A stretch of 64,000 nt of DNA from assembly GCA_910585005.1 (NCBI GenBank), contig CAJUCN010000015.1:21471-85470 (forward strand), read 5' to 3'. The stretch is from an uncultured Lachnospiraceae bacterium. Lineage in GTDB: Bacteria; Bacillota; Clostridia; Lachnospirales; Lachnospiraceae. The notes beneath the pieces are model-generated. The model saw only the letters and a program-made list of their open reading frames with translations, was not told the origin of the DNA and did not search any database. The position numbers and the translations under genes were made by a program. Shown here one piece after another: positions 35,313 through 43,566 of the stretch. Each line of letters opens with the position of its first letter. Position 1 is the first letter of the stretch.

Positions 35313-36662
35313 TTATTTTTTACAACACCCTTTTTGTGCCGGCCCACTCAAAAGTTCCCCCTCTTTATCAAACCGGGAGCCATGACAGGGACAGTCAAAG
35401 CTCTGTTCTTCCTCATTCCAGTACAGCCTGCATCCCATATGTGGGCACCGAAGTTTCCTGATTTTTCCAGCCTTAGGAGCAAACATTCCCTTGGATAATT
35501 CCTTTACGCTTACAGCCAAATCCTGTATAAAAGGACCGGCTGCCATCCGCGGATAAAAGCGTTGGGGAGAAAACAGCCGCCTGTAGGGATTTTCAATTCC
35601 ACAGACCGCATCCCTGATGATCATCGCAGACAACATAGCGGAAGTCATTCCCCACTTATGAAATCCTGTCTCCACATACCAATAGGGCGAAAAAAGAGAA
35701 TAATTTCCAATCAGCGCCATTTGGTCATGAGGCATGCAATCCTGCGCCGACCAGCAAAATACTTCTTTTCCTGTGGGAAAATACATTTGCGCCTGTTTCT
35801 TCAGTTCCTCATATTGCCCCCCTTTTTGATTTCTTCCTGTACGGTGGGCGCCTCCCCCTACCAGCAAAAAGTTTTCATAGTTCCGCAGCGACAATCCTCC
35901 CTGGTCAATGCTGTAATACATCCCCTTGGGCTGCATGGCGCTTTCCAATGCTATTACATAACTCCTTTCCTGATGCTCCCTGGCAAAATAAAATCCAGGT
36001 ACATTGATAAAAGGATAATGAGATGCAAAAATAATATGTTCCGCTTTCACGGTCCCGCAGTTGGTAATAATCCGATTCCCCTTTACCGAAAGAGCTTTTG
36101 TTTTCTCATAAACCACCAGCCCCCTTGAAATCTCATCCATAAATTCCAACGGATGAAACTGCGCCTGCTCCTCAAAGCACACGGCGCCCACATGTTCCAT
36201 GGGGAGATCTGTTTTTTCCAGAAATTTGGCACAAAGGCCAAGTTCTTTGGCTGCCTGCGCTTCTTTCCATAAGGCATCTTTTTGACAGGCTGAATACAGG
36301 TATGACGGAAGCTGTTCAAAATGACACTTTATCCCGCCTTCTCCTATTATCCGTCCATATTCCGAGATGGCCGCCTCCTGCGCCATAGCATAAAGCCGTG
36401 CTTTTTGGGGTCCCATCTTTTTTATCAGCTTACTGTAAATAAGCCCATGCTGGCTGGTAATCTTGGCCGTGGTATTTTGCGTCTGTCCTGACCCGATCCT
36501 GTCCGCTTCCAGTACTACTACCGGAACCCCGCTTTCTTCAAGCAGATAAGCGGTCAATATCCCCGCCATTCCTGCCCCAATGACTGCCGCTTCCACTGAA
36601 AGATCCTCTTTTAATGCCCCTCTTTCATGAATTTGAACGGTACTGCTCCAAATAGATTCCAT
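35313..36662 (-). CDS. FAD-dependent oxidoreductase with C-terminal Rieske domain
   Basis: 449 residues. The N-terminal DAO-type fold starts with VIGAGMAGILTAYLL and contains EADRIGSGQTQNTTAKI. The C-terminal 60 residues are a Rieske [2Fe-2S] domain with C406-x-H408 and C424-x2-H427 (CPHMGC, DCPCHG). This fusion type is known in Firmicutes (YhfW-like) but its substrate is not. GGAGG is 4 nt before the ATG at 36662; the longer frame to 36749 runs into the divergent promoter. It is divergent from a small exported protein gene. Confidence 0.9.
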   Translation of the reverse strand: MESIWSSTVQIHERGALKEDLSVEAAVIGAGMAGILTAYLLEESGVPVVVLEADRIGSGQTQNTTAKITSQHGLIYSKLIKKMGPQKARLYAMAQEAAISEYGRIIGEGGIKCHFEQLPSYLYSACQKDALWKEAQAAKELGLCAKFLEKTDLPMEHVGAVCFEEQAQFHPLEFMDEISRGLVVYEKTKALSVKGNRIITNCGTVKAEHIIFASHYPFINVPGFYFAREHQERSYVIALESAMQPKGMYYSIDQGGLSLRNYENFLLVGGGAHRTGRNQKGGQYEELKKQAQMYFPTGKEVFCWSAQDCMPHDQMALIGNYSLFSPYWYVETGFHKWGMTSAMLSAMIIRDAVCGIENPYRRLFSPQRFYPRMAAGPFIQDLAVSVKELSKGMFAPKAGKIRKLRCPHMGCRLYWNEEEQSFDCPCHGSRFDKEGELLSGPAQKGCCKK

Positions 36663-36708
36663 ATTTCCTCCGACCTCTCTGCATCTTTCTAAAAACACTT
36701 TCTTCCAA

Positions 36709-36737
36709 TTGCCATCCCGTGAAATCTCTGTTATAAT
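36709..36737 (+). promoter_or_regulatory. Promoter of the 138-residue exported protein gene
   Basis: TTGCCA (36709-36714), 17 bp, TATAAT (36732-36737), with the start codon 39 bp further. Confidence 0.6.
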
Positions 36738-36775
36738 ACATCCTGTCAAAAAACTTAGGTCAATGGGAGCCAGCT

Positions 36776-37192
36776 ATGAAACAGAAGAAAATTTACATAC
36801 CACTTTTTATCCTGATCTCTTTTCTTCTTCTGGGAATTTGCCTTGAAACCATCAAGACAGATTTCTTCTTTCCATGTACCGTTTCCGATTCTGAATTCCC
36901 TCTTGACCACCAATCTGCAATCACTCCCGCCGGAAAATCTTCTCCAATACCATTATTTGTGCAGGAAAAGCCCTCCGGACATCAGGGAACCGCCATAAGC
37001 TTAAGACGCCGTTTTGAAAAAAGCAGAATGGGCATAGACCGCTTTGGGCTTTCTGATCTTTGTATTGCAGGAGTTTCTTTACCCAAAATCCATTCCGCCG
37101 GGTCATCAATGATCCAGGAAATTTCCCGGAACAAACCAAGTCATATGATCATAACCAGCTACATCCATCACAAGGACGGGCGAAAATCCTAA
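36776..37192 (+). CDS. Small exported protein of unknown function
   Basis: 138 residues. Residues 7-27 form a hydrophobic signal or anchor (PLFILISFLLLGICLE), followed by a polar, Ser/Pro-rich segment with no recognised domain. A clear promoter and GGGAGCC upstream of the ATG support a real gene. I cannot assign a family. Confidence 0.6.
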   Translation: MKQKKIYIPLFILISFLLLGICLETIKTDFFFPCTVSDSEFPLDHQSAITPAGKSSPIPLFVQEKPSGHQGTAISLRRRFEKSRMGIDRFGLSDLCIAGVSLPKIHSAGSSMIQEISRNKPSHMIITSYIHHKDGRKS

Positions 37193-37289
37193 TCTCCTAT
37201 TTCATGAAATGACGAAATGATCAAAACCTATGCTCTGCTTAGGTCTATTTGTGTTCTTATCATTATTAATGACAAAAAGGAGAATCAAA

Positions 37290-37433
37290 ATGAATATTGG
37301 AATTTATGCTTTAGTCTTTTTAGGGGGAGCTGTTGGCGCTCTTTCTTCCTTGTACATTGTTTTTTCATTGTTTGGCACCCTCGGGTACAAAATTTTCCGA
37401 AAAATAAAATATGGCGCTTCTTTGTATGACTAA
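37290..37433 (+). CDS. 47-residue membrane protein
   Basis: A start at 37290 is marked by AAAAAGGAG with 7 nt spacing, better than the earlier in-frame ATG at 37230, which has no ribosome site. One hydrophobic stretch with a small kink (about 4-33, GGAVGALSSLYIVFSLFGTLG) is followed by a basic tail KIFRKIKYG, so the C-terminus should face the cytoplasm. A 16 bp hairpin follows. Function unknown. Confidence 0.6.
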   Translation: MNIGIYALVFLGGAVGALSSLYIVFSLFGTLGYKIFRKIKYGASLYD

Positions 37434-37469
37434 AACCGCTCAAATACTTTATATACTATAAACCACAGA

Positions 37470-37508
37470 CTATCCATGCTGGAAGTATTGTTCTTCCAGC
37501 ATGGATAG
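37470..37508. terminator. 16-bp hairpin between convergent genes
   Basis: A perfect 16 bp stem (37470-37485 with 37493-37508) with loop TATTGTT. There is no T run on either side, so it may stop transcription poorly and protect 3' ends instead. Confidence 0.6.
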
Positions 37509-37513
37509 ATTGC

Positions 37514-37897
37514 TTACCTGTAGATCTCCATCTTCCAAAGCCCATGCAAGTTACAATATGCATACGCCGCAACAGCCCTGTCTCCTTCCGCCAAATGGAA
37601 TTCTGCCTCCGGGGTGCTTCCCGGATCCAGTTTGACAATCTGTCCGCCCTTTTCTGTTTCCAAAAATACCCATCCGATACTGTGCTCCTGTGTCATGGGA
37701 TGAAAAACGCTTCCCACAGCCACCGCGATTTTCTGCCCGGTTTTCTCTACAATGGGAAGATGCTTCTCCCCCGCCCCTTCCGCCGTGGCAGGATCAAGAA
37801 GCGTATAGCCCTGCTGCAAAAGATTCTTGATCTTCTCCTTATCGCCTGTCATCAAATATAAAATCTCATTGTTATTTTTTAAAAATACTGGTTCCAT
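37514..37897 (-). CDS. Superoxide reductase lacking the desulforedoxin domain
   Basis: 127 residues of the desulfoferrodoxin family. The catalytic iron ligands are all present: His46 (KHLP), His66 (FHPM), His72 (EHSI), Cys115 and His118 (YCNLHGLW). The usual N-terminal rubredoxin-like CxxC...CC centre is missing; residues 1-40 are unrelated, with a start like NNNEILYLMTGD. It would therefore resemble a 1Fe-SOR. The start at 37897 has AGGAG 4 nt upstream. It follows the oxygen-sensitive 2-oxoacid:ferredoxin oxidoreductase genes, consistent with protecting them. Confidence 0.88.
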   Translation of the reverse strand: MEPVFLKNNNEILYLMTGDKEKIKNLLQQGYTLLDPATAEGAGEKHLPIVEKTGQKIAVAVGSVFHPMTQEHSIGWVFLETEKGGQIVKLDPGSTPEAEFHLAEGDRAVAAYAYCNLHGLWKMEIYR

Positions 37898-37974
37898 CTT
37901 TCTCCTCATTTCTACGCGGCTTTTTGTGACCGTCAAGTTTGTGGATTCCGCGCAGACACAAACTTGCGTATGGC

Positions 37975-40200
37975 TTACAAAATAGGATTTTCCGCCTTTG
38001 CTTTCAGGCAGGCATATCTTCTGTCAACTTCCTGTTGAAACGCTTCCACTACTTCTTTATAACTCTCCTTCTTTAAATGCTTTGTCCTTCCCATCATGGA
38101 AAGCCAATCCAACACCGGTATTTTTTTTCCGAACTTTTCCGGATCATAATTTAGGACCGTCTTATGATTTTCCACTTCATAAAGCGGAAAATAACAGCAA
38201 TTTACCGCCCCGTCTATCACCTTACGTTCCGTCATGGGCTTGTCGTTCCAATTCAAAGGACAGGCGGAAAGCGCTCTTAGGTACACTGTCCCTTCCTCTT
38301 TAGCATAATAGGCGGCCTTGGCAGCTTTTTTAATAAAATCTGTGGGATTGCTCTCCGCCATAGTTGCCACATAGGGAATCCCGGCAGCAGCCATAAGCTG
38401 CGGCATATCCTTGTGAAAAAAGGATTTGCCATACTGTTTTTTTCCTATATGGGAAGTGGCGCTTCTGGCTCCAAGAGGCGTCGAATAAGAAAGCTGATAT
38501 CCGGTATTCATATATCCGCCGTTATCATACTCAAACAGAATCAGACGATGTCCCCGAAGCGCCGTCCCTAAGGCTGATCCCATTCCTATATCCATGCCTC
38601 CGTCCCCGCTGACCATAATAAAAACGATATCACCAGCAGGAATTTCTCCCCGCTCCTGTTTCCGGTAACATATTTCCGCCAGTCCGCTCAGTGTGGCGGC
38701 CCCATTTTGAAACAGGTTGTGCAGATAGGGTACCTTGAAACTGGTATAGGGATAAGCTGTCGTCACAATCATTCCACATCCGGTTTGAAACAACAATACC
38801 ACAGGATCCTCAATCCCTCTTAGTAGCAGGTTAAGGTTCACCGGAATCCCGCACCCGGGACATGCCCCATGCCCGGGTGCAAGACGCTTAGGCATACCGG
38901 CCGTGGCATTCAGACTTCCTCCCTGTACTGCAAGGCTTCCGTCTTCCTCTTTCCTGACCTTTGTTGCCCCAATCTTTGTTTTCTCCGGTAAAAGCGGAGC
39001 AAAAAAGGGACGTTCCTTTCTCTCCTTTCCAGGCTCCACTCCGTAATAATCAAAATCCGGAGTATCGGGACTAAGCGCCCACTCAAACATGCTGACCGCA
39101 TCTTTTGCAAAAAAATCTTTTCCGCCTAATCCATATACCAGACTTTTCACTTTTACTTCTTTTTTACTTTTGTGCAAAGCGGCACGGATCTCCAAAGATA
39201 AATTCCCCCCGCCGCCCCCATAGCTGTCCTGTCTGTCAGCAATCAAAATCACAGATGCTTCCCTGCAGGCCTGTGCAATTTCCTTCTGGGGAAACGGACG
39301 CATGACGTGAAGCGTCAAAAGCCCCACCTTTTCTCCTTTTTCCCGAAGCGTATCCACGCCCTCCATTGCCGTATCAAAAGAAGATCCTAAAAGAATCAAA
39401 AGGCACTCGGCATCCTCAGCCTGATACCCTTCCACAGCCTTGTAACCTCTGCCGGATATGGACTCATACTCCTGGTATAATTCCGGTAACACCTTTCCCG
39501 CCCTCTCCATGGCAAGATGAAGCTGATACCTGTTATTGATCAGGTCTGGTTCATTCATATAAGATCCCACCGTGACCGGATGCTCCAGATCCAAAAAAGG
39601 ATATTCCTCCTTCTTTTGCCCCAAAAAATTCCTTACCGTCTGCTCTGCTTCAAAATAGAGGCATCTTCTTTTCTGGTGGCTTGTAAAAAATCCATCGTAA
39701 GCAACGACCACCGGCAACCGCACCTTTTCCGCCAGCTTAAGGGCTAATATATTAAAATCATATACTTCCTGTGCTGAATGGGCAAAAAGGATCGGCCAGC
39801 CCGCGTTTAGCATAAACATAATATCACTGTGATCCCCCTTGATCGACAAAGGCCCGGATATTGCCCTGCATACCACGTTCATGACCATAGGATATCTGGT
39901 TCCTGACTGTACCGGGAATTGCTCAATGGCATACAAAAGCCCATTGGCGCTGGTGGCATTGATCACCCGCCCACCGCCTACAGCCGCGCCATAACAGACG
40001 CCTGCTGCACTGTGCTCCCCTTCCGCTGCAATCATGATGATATCCGTCTCCGTCTCTGAACGCAGCAAATCCAATCCTTCTGCAATCTGCGTGGAAGGCG
40101 TGATCGGATAGTATCCCATCATGTCATATCCAATTTGTTTAATCGCCAGGATCGCCATTTCGTTCCCGCTTGCAAACTTCACTGCCTGATTTTCCATCAC
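37975..40200 (-). CDS. porAB: 2-oxoacid:ferredoxin oxidoreductase, alpha-beta fusion
   Basis: 741 residues fuse two subunits that are usually separate. Residues 1-390 are the alpha (PorA) part with GYYPITPSTQIAEGL and ATSANGLLYAIEQFP; residues about 430-741 are the beta (PorB) part with GHGACPGCGIPVN and the thiamine-pyrophosphate motif GDGGMDIGMGSALG ending at YDNGGYMNTG. Pyruvate is the most likely substrate, because the beta block resembles PorB more than Kor or Vor, but this is not certain. It overlaps the gamma-delta gene by 4 bp (ATGA). Confidence 0.9.
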   Translation of the reverse strand: MMENQAVKFASGNEMAILAIKQIGYDMMGYYPITPSTQIAEGLDLLRSETETDIIMIAAEGEHSAAGVCYGAAVGGGRVINATSANGLLYAIEQFPVQSGTRYPMVMNVVCRAISGPLSIKGDHSDIMFMLNAGWPILFAHSAQEVYDFNILALKLAEKVRLPVVVAYDGFFTSHQKRRCLYFEAEQTVRNFLGQKKEEYPFLDLEHPVTVGSYMNEPDLINNRYQLHLAMERAGKVLPELYQEYESISGRGYKAVEGYQAEDAECLLILLGSSFDTAMEGVDTLREKGEKVGLLTLHVMRPFPQKEIAQACREASVILIADRQDSYGGGGGNLSLEIRAALHKSKKEVKVKSLVYGLGGKDFFAKDAVSMFEWALSPDTPDFDYYGVEPGKERKERPFFAPLLPEKTKIGATKVRKEEDGSLAVQGGSLNATAGMPKRLAPGHGACPGCGIPVNLNLLLRGIEDPVVLLFQTGCGMIVTTAYPYTSFKVPYLHNLFQNGAATLSGLAEICYRKQERGEIPAGDIVFIMVSGDGGMDIGMGSALGTALRGHRLILFEYDNGGYMNTGYQLSYSTPLGARSATSHIGKKQYGKSFFHKDMPQLMAAAGIPYVATMAESNPTDFIKKAAKAAYYAKEEGTVYLRALSACPLNWNDKPMTERKVIDGAVNCCYFPLYEVENHKTVLNYDPEKFGKKIPVLDWLSMMGRTKHLKKESYKEVVEAFQQEVDRRYACLKAKAENPIL

Positions 40201-41312
40201 ACTTCACCGCCTCCCATTCTCTTTTCCGTTAAAAAGGATTCTGAGGTAATATAACCGTCCGCGCCAGCCTTTCGGTAATAATCAGGCGTTCGGATCAGTT
40301 CCTGGTTCGGCATAAAATGAGATTTTTCAGGATGGTCGGCTTCCAGTCCCTGTACCAGCGCATTCACCGGACAGCTATCCACGCAGCGCAGGCACCCTTT
40401 ACAGTGATAATAGTCCAGCCCATTGTTGACCATCATTTTCCGGCCTTTATACTCTCCCTCCATAAACTGGAAAACCATATCCGGACAGGTAGAATCACAT
40501 AACCCACAGTTAATACACCGCTCTTTTATAAAAATGGGAAGATACCCCTGCCTGGAAGGCGACAGATCCGAAAGTACCGTAGAACCAAAGCAGGGATTGA
40601 TCCCGCCTATAGGCGCTGTCTCATAGCCCCATGCCTCTTCTTCTCTTTGAGAGAATTCATCTGGTTCCCCGGATGCCACGCCATCTCTATTTAACCTGTT
40701 TACTTGCTCATATCCTCTCCTTATCCCTTCCAGGTTTCCTGCCAGGGCATCGGGATATTTTTTGCCAAGGGCAGCTTCACAAATGCATTCCACATCCGAA
40801 AGGCTGACAAATCCCATAACCTTTGCCATCGCTCCAAGCATAACAACATTAATCCTGGAATGACACTCCATCGCAATCTGTTGTGCGTTGACCACCCACA
40901 ATTCCGCTAAATTACAGCAAACATCTGTGTATAAGTTCTTTGCGCTTCCGGAAATTGCCACAAGCGCTCTGGAATGTTTGCCGCATCCTTCCCATACGCC
41001 AGGGTCCTGCAATAAAGCTTCATGAAATACCACAAGCAGATCCGGCGTGACAATCGGTGAATGTACTCTGATTTCTTGGCCGCTTTCACAGTAACGGATA
41101 TATGCTTTCACCGGCGTACCCGTCTTTTCCGACCCATAACTGGAAAAGCTGGTACTGTTCAGCCCCAGGTGATTTACAGCCAGCTCTCCCAGCATTTTAC
41201 CGCACAAATTTGCCCCTAACCCACCAATGCTCTCCAGCCTGATCTCGTAATATTTTTTGCCCTGCTGTAATGGCAGACTGCCTCTTTCCATACCCTGACT
41301 GTTTCCTTTCAT
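40197..41312 (-). CDS. porGD: 2-oxoacid:ferredoxin oxidoreductase, gamma-delta fusion
   Basis: 371 residues. The N-terminal 190 are the gamma (PorG) domain (LESIGGLGANLCGKMLGEL, SYGSEKTGTPVKAYIRY). The C-terminal part is the delta ferredoxin with two [4Fe-4S] sets, CINCGLCDSTCPDM and CKGCLRCVDSCPVNAL. With porAB it makes a complete four-subunit enzyme from two genes, feeding ferredoxin-dependent hydrogenase or Rnf. The start is taken at 41312; a second ATG at 41291 with AAAGGAA upstream is equally possible. Confidence 0.88.
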   Translation of the reverse strand: MKGNSQGMERGSLPLQQGKKYYEIRLESIGGLGANLCGKMLGELAVNHLGLNSTSFSSYGSEKTGTPVKAYIRYCESGQEIRVHSPIVTPDLLVVFHEALLQDPGVWEGCGKHSRALVAISGSAKNLYTDVCCNLAELWVVNAQQIAMECHSRINVVMLGAMAKVMGFVSLSDVECICEAALGKKYPDALAGNLEGIRRGYEQVNRLNRDGVASGEPDEFSQREEEAWGYETAPIGGINPCFGSTVLSDLSPSRQGYLPIFIKERCINCGLCDSTCPDMVFQFMEGEYKGRKMMVNNGLDYYHCKGCLRCVDSCPVNALVQGLEADHPEKSHFMPNQELIRTPDYYRKAGADGYITSESFLTEKRMGGGEV

Positions 41313-41383
41313 CTTTTAGAATCAGTATGGATGGATTTCGTGAAAATATGCATTCCTCTTTGGAAGCTTACATGATAAAAATA

Positions 41384-41424
41384 ATGACAGCATGTTCAAC
41401 TAAAATTTTTGAACATGCTGTCAT
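41384..41424 (-). terminator. Terminator after rlmD
   Basis: A perfect 16 bp stem (41384-41399 with 41409-41424) followed on the minus strand by TATTTTTATC, starting 7 bp beyond the rlmD stop. Confidence 0.85.
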
Positions 41425-41430
41425 AAAATG

Positions 41431-42588
41431 TTATGATAATCGTTTTAAGCAGCAAACTGTCTCGATGTCGTCTGTAAAAGGAAACATGTCCACTGCCGTC
41501 GCTTTCGTCATCTGATATCCTCCCCCACACAAAAATTCCAGATCCCTTGCCAGCGTTTCCGGATTACAGGACACATAAACGATTTTATCCGGTCTAAGCT
41601 TAGCAAGCGCCTCAAGAAATGCCTGACTGCTTCCCTGGCGTGGCGGATCCATAAACACCACATCTATCTTTTCCTTCTCCTGTGCCATATCCACCGCAAA
41701 GTCCCCTGCATCCGCCTGGAAAAAACGGATATTGGAAATCTTGTTTTTCTTAGCCCCCGCTATGGCATCTTTAACTGCCTCCTGGTTCATTTCCACACCG
41801 ATCACCTGCTTGGCATAAGGGGCTGCTATCATACCGATCGTCCCTGTACCGCAATAGGCATCCAACACAGATTCCCGGCCTGTCAGTCCCGCATAAGAAA
41901 CTGCCTTTTCATAGAGCTTTTGGGCCTGGGATGGATTTACCTGATAAAATGCTTTGGGTGAAATCTTAAATTTCATACCGCAAAGCTCATCCTCAATATA
42001 GCCGGGCCCGTAGATAACTTGCTGACGGTCCCCCAATACCATACTTGTCCTGCGGTCATTTACGTTGATCACCACTGTCGTGATCTCCGGATGTTCCTTT
42101 AAAAGCGCCTTGACAAAATTATTTTTGGAAGGAAGGATCGGTGACGACAGAATCAGCACCACCATGATCTGCCCCGTACGATATCCCATCCTCACCAATA
42201 CATGCCGCATAAGTCCATACCCTGTATCTTCATCATAGACCTTAATCTTAAAGGATTTTAAGTTTCTCCTGACCGTTCCTATGATGGCGTCCGCCTTTTC
42301 ATTTTCTAAAAGGCAGCTATCTACCGGGACGATCCTGTGGGTCCCATTCTGATAAGTCCCTGAAATAATATTCCCTTTTCGATCCCTGCCAAAAACAGCA
42401 TGTACTTTATGCCTGTAATGAAAGGGATCCTCCATCCCGATTATCTTTTCCAGGCTTCCAAAAGGCCGAAGTAACTGGCTGACCTGATCCTTTTTCCATT
42501 TAAGCTGCTTGGCATATTCCATGTGCAAAAGCTGACAGCCTCCGCACTTGGAGTACACCGGACATAACTCTTCTTTTTTCTTACTCAT
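41431..42588 (-). CDS. rlmD: 23S rRNA (uracil-C5)-methyltransferase, RlmD/RumA type
   Basis: Methylates U1939-type uracils (or a related 23S position) with SAM. 385 residues; the N-terminal iron-sulfur motif CPVYSKCGGC is present, but the TRAM domain found in many homologues is missing. The SAM motif LDAYCGTGTIGMIA, then FMDPPRQGSS and the catalytic Cys motif VSCNPETLARDL lie in the C-terminal half. TRAM-less copies are common in Clostridia. Confidence 0.9.
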   Translation of the reverse strand: MSKKKEELCPVYSKCGGCQLLHMEYAKQLKWKKDQVSQLLRPFGSLEKIIGMEDPFHYRHKVHAVFGRDRKGNIISGTYQNGTHRIVPVDSCLLENEKADAIIGTVRRNLKSFKIKVYDEDTGYGLMRHVLVRMGYRTGQIMVVLILSSPILPSKNNFVKALLKEHPEITTVVINVNDRRTSMVLGDRQQVIYGPGYIEDELCGMKFKISPKAFYQVNPSQAQKLYEKAVSYAGLTGRESVLDAYCGTGTIGMIAAPYAKQVIGVEMNQEAVKDAIAGAKKNKISNIRFFQADAGDFAVDMAQEKEKIDVVFMDPPRQGSSQAFLEALAKLRPDKIVYVSCNPETLARDLEFLCGGGYQMTKATAVDMFPFTDDIETVCCLKRLS

Positions 42589-42605
42589 CTTTTCCTTCCT
42601 TTACA

Positions 42606-42633
42606 CAAAAATCCCAGGCTCACCACCTGGGAT
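42606..42633 (-). terminator. Terminator after the 95-residue protein gene
   Basis: Stem 42611-42618 with 42626-42633 (8 bp), followed on the minus strand by TTTTTG. Confidence 0.8.
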
Positions 42634-42637
42634 CTCC

Positions 42638-42925
42638 TTATTCTTCCTTTGTTCTTTTTAGTTTAACCGACTCAATACCCTGAACCAGTTCGGTAGCCTT
42701 CTCCACATCCGCTTCATTGATGCGTATGGTAAAAATATTTTTTTCTTTCTGCCTGTCCGACCCAAACATCCTCGAAAAAAACGGACGCTCCTGCCATTCA
42801 ATAAAATAAGAAATTCTGTTTTTAAGAAAAACCTTTTCCAACTTTTCCTTATCTTCCAGACTGTATACCTTACAGAAAGATACTTCCCGATTAAATCTCT
42901 GATCGTCAAATGCCAACGTTGTCAT
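42638..42925 (-). CDS. Conserved small protein of unknown function
   Basis: 95 residues with no membrane segment. Pattern: alternating strands and helices, with the block NIFTIRINEADVEKATELV near the C-terminus. The ribosome site GGGGAGA is upstream and a terminator is close behind, so it is a real single-gene unit. I do not recognise the family; it may adopt a ferredoxin-like or DUF2007-like fold, as the two-strand signal-transducing-looking layout suggests, but this is a guess. Confidence 0.65.
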   Translation of the reverse strand: MTTLAFDDQRFNREVSFCKVYSLEDKEKLEKVFLKNRISYFIEWQERPFFSRMFGSDRQKEKNIFTIRINEADVEKATELVQGIESVKLKRTKEE

Positions 42926-43035
42926 TTCCTATCTCCCCTATAGCATATATTCAAATTATGTTAACTATTTATATTATAAAACACAATATCGACTTATTTC
43001 AACAGAAAATTAATTTTTTAAAGAAATAATTTTTC

Positions 43036-43329
43036 TTAAAATATTGCTTTCCTGGATATTTCCCACAACGGTTTCTGATCCGAATACTGCTCATTGAGCC
43101 AGTCGGCCGCCTCCATGACGCCCTCGGCCGAAAAAGGGAACTCCCGCCGCTGCTTTTTGTCTTCTTCCGTTTTGGCATAACAATAAGGTTCTGGCCAGAT
43201 GATCGCCTCCAGACACGCGCCCTGTTCCGTCTCCTTTTTACGGAGCATGTATCTCATCCCATCCATGCTGGCTGTATATTCTTCCTTTTTTACATAATTT
43301 AATACATGGAATTTTTCTTTTTCTATCAT
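43036..43329 (-). CDS. Small protein of unknown function
   Basis: 97 residues, with EAIIWPEPYCYAKTEEDKKQ in the middle and a C-terminal helix region AEGVMEAADWLNEQY. The ribosome site is weak (AAAGG 9 nt upstream). It seems to be a free-standing gene between a small conserved gene and a tRNA on the other strand. No family recognised. Confidence 0.6.
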   Translation of the reverse strand: MIEKEKFHVLNYVKKEEYTASMDGMRYMLRKKETEQGACLEAIIWPEPYCYAKTEEDKKQRREFPFSAEGVMEAADWLNEQYSDQKPLWEISRKAIF

Positions 43330-43366
43330 GAAGTAAAACCTTTTCTAAATTTTTTTTAAATACTAC

Positions 43367-43395
43367 TTGATTTTATTTCCTTTTGCATATATAAT
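43367..43395 (+). promoter_or_regulatory. Promoter of tRNA-Pro
   Basis: TTGATT (43367-43372), 17 bp, TATAAT (43390-43395); the mature tRNA begins 14 bp later. Confidence 0.8.
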
Positions 43396-43408
43396 GTAAC
43401 TTGCGTTT

Positions 43409-43481
43409 CGGGGTGTGGCTCAGGTGGTAGAGCGCTACTTTAGGGAAGTAGAGGCCGCAAGTTCAAGTCTTGTCACTCCGA
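43409..43481 (+). tRNA. tRNA-Pro (anticodon AGG)
   Basis: 73 nt, all four arms pair: acceptor CGGGGTG/CACTCCG with one G-U, D-stem GCTC/GAGC, anticodon stem CTACT/AGTAG, T-stem GCAAG/CTTGT around TTCAAGT. The anticodon at 43442-43444 is AGG with T33 before it and G37 after it, as expected for proline tRNAs. The CGGGGTG acceptor is the usual start of bacterial tRNA-Pro. Discriminator A73 is followed by TGC, so CCA is not encoded. It has its own promoter and terminator. A34 would need conversion to inosine by TadA to read all CCN codons. Confidence 0.93.
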
Positions 43482-43492
43482 TGCTGGAAGAC

Positions 43493-43536
43493 CGCTAAAT
43501 ACTGATTAAATCAGTGTTTAGCGATTTTTCTTTTTA
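43493..43536 (+). terminator. Terminator of tRNA-Pro
   Basis: A long stem (CGCTAAA then ACTGATT against AAATCAGT and TTTAGCG) followed on the plus strand by ATTTTTCTTTTT. It also faces the end of the DUF5050 lipoprotein gene. Confidence 0.88.
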
Positions 43537-43566
43537 TGCTTTCTGGCAAAGACATCTGTTTCCATG

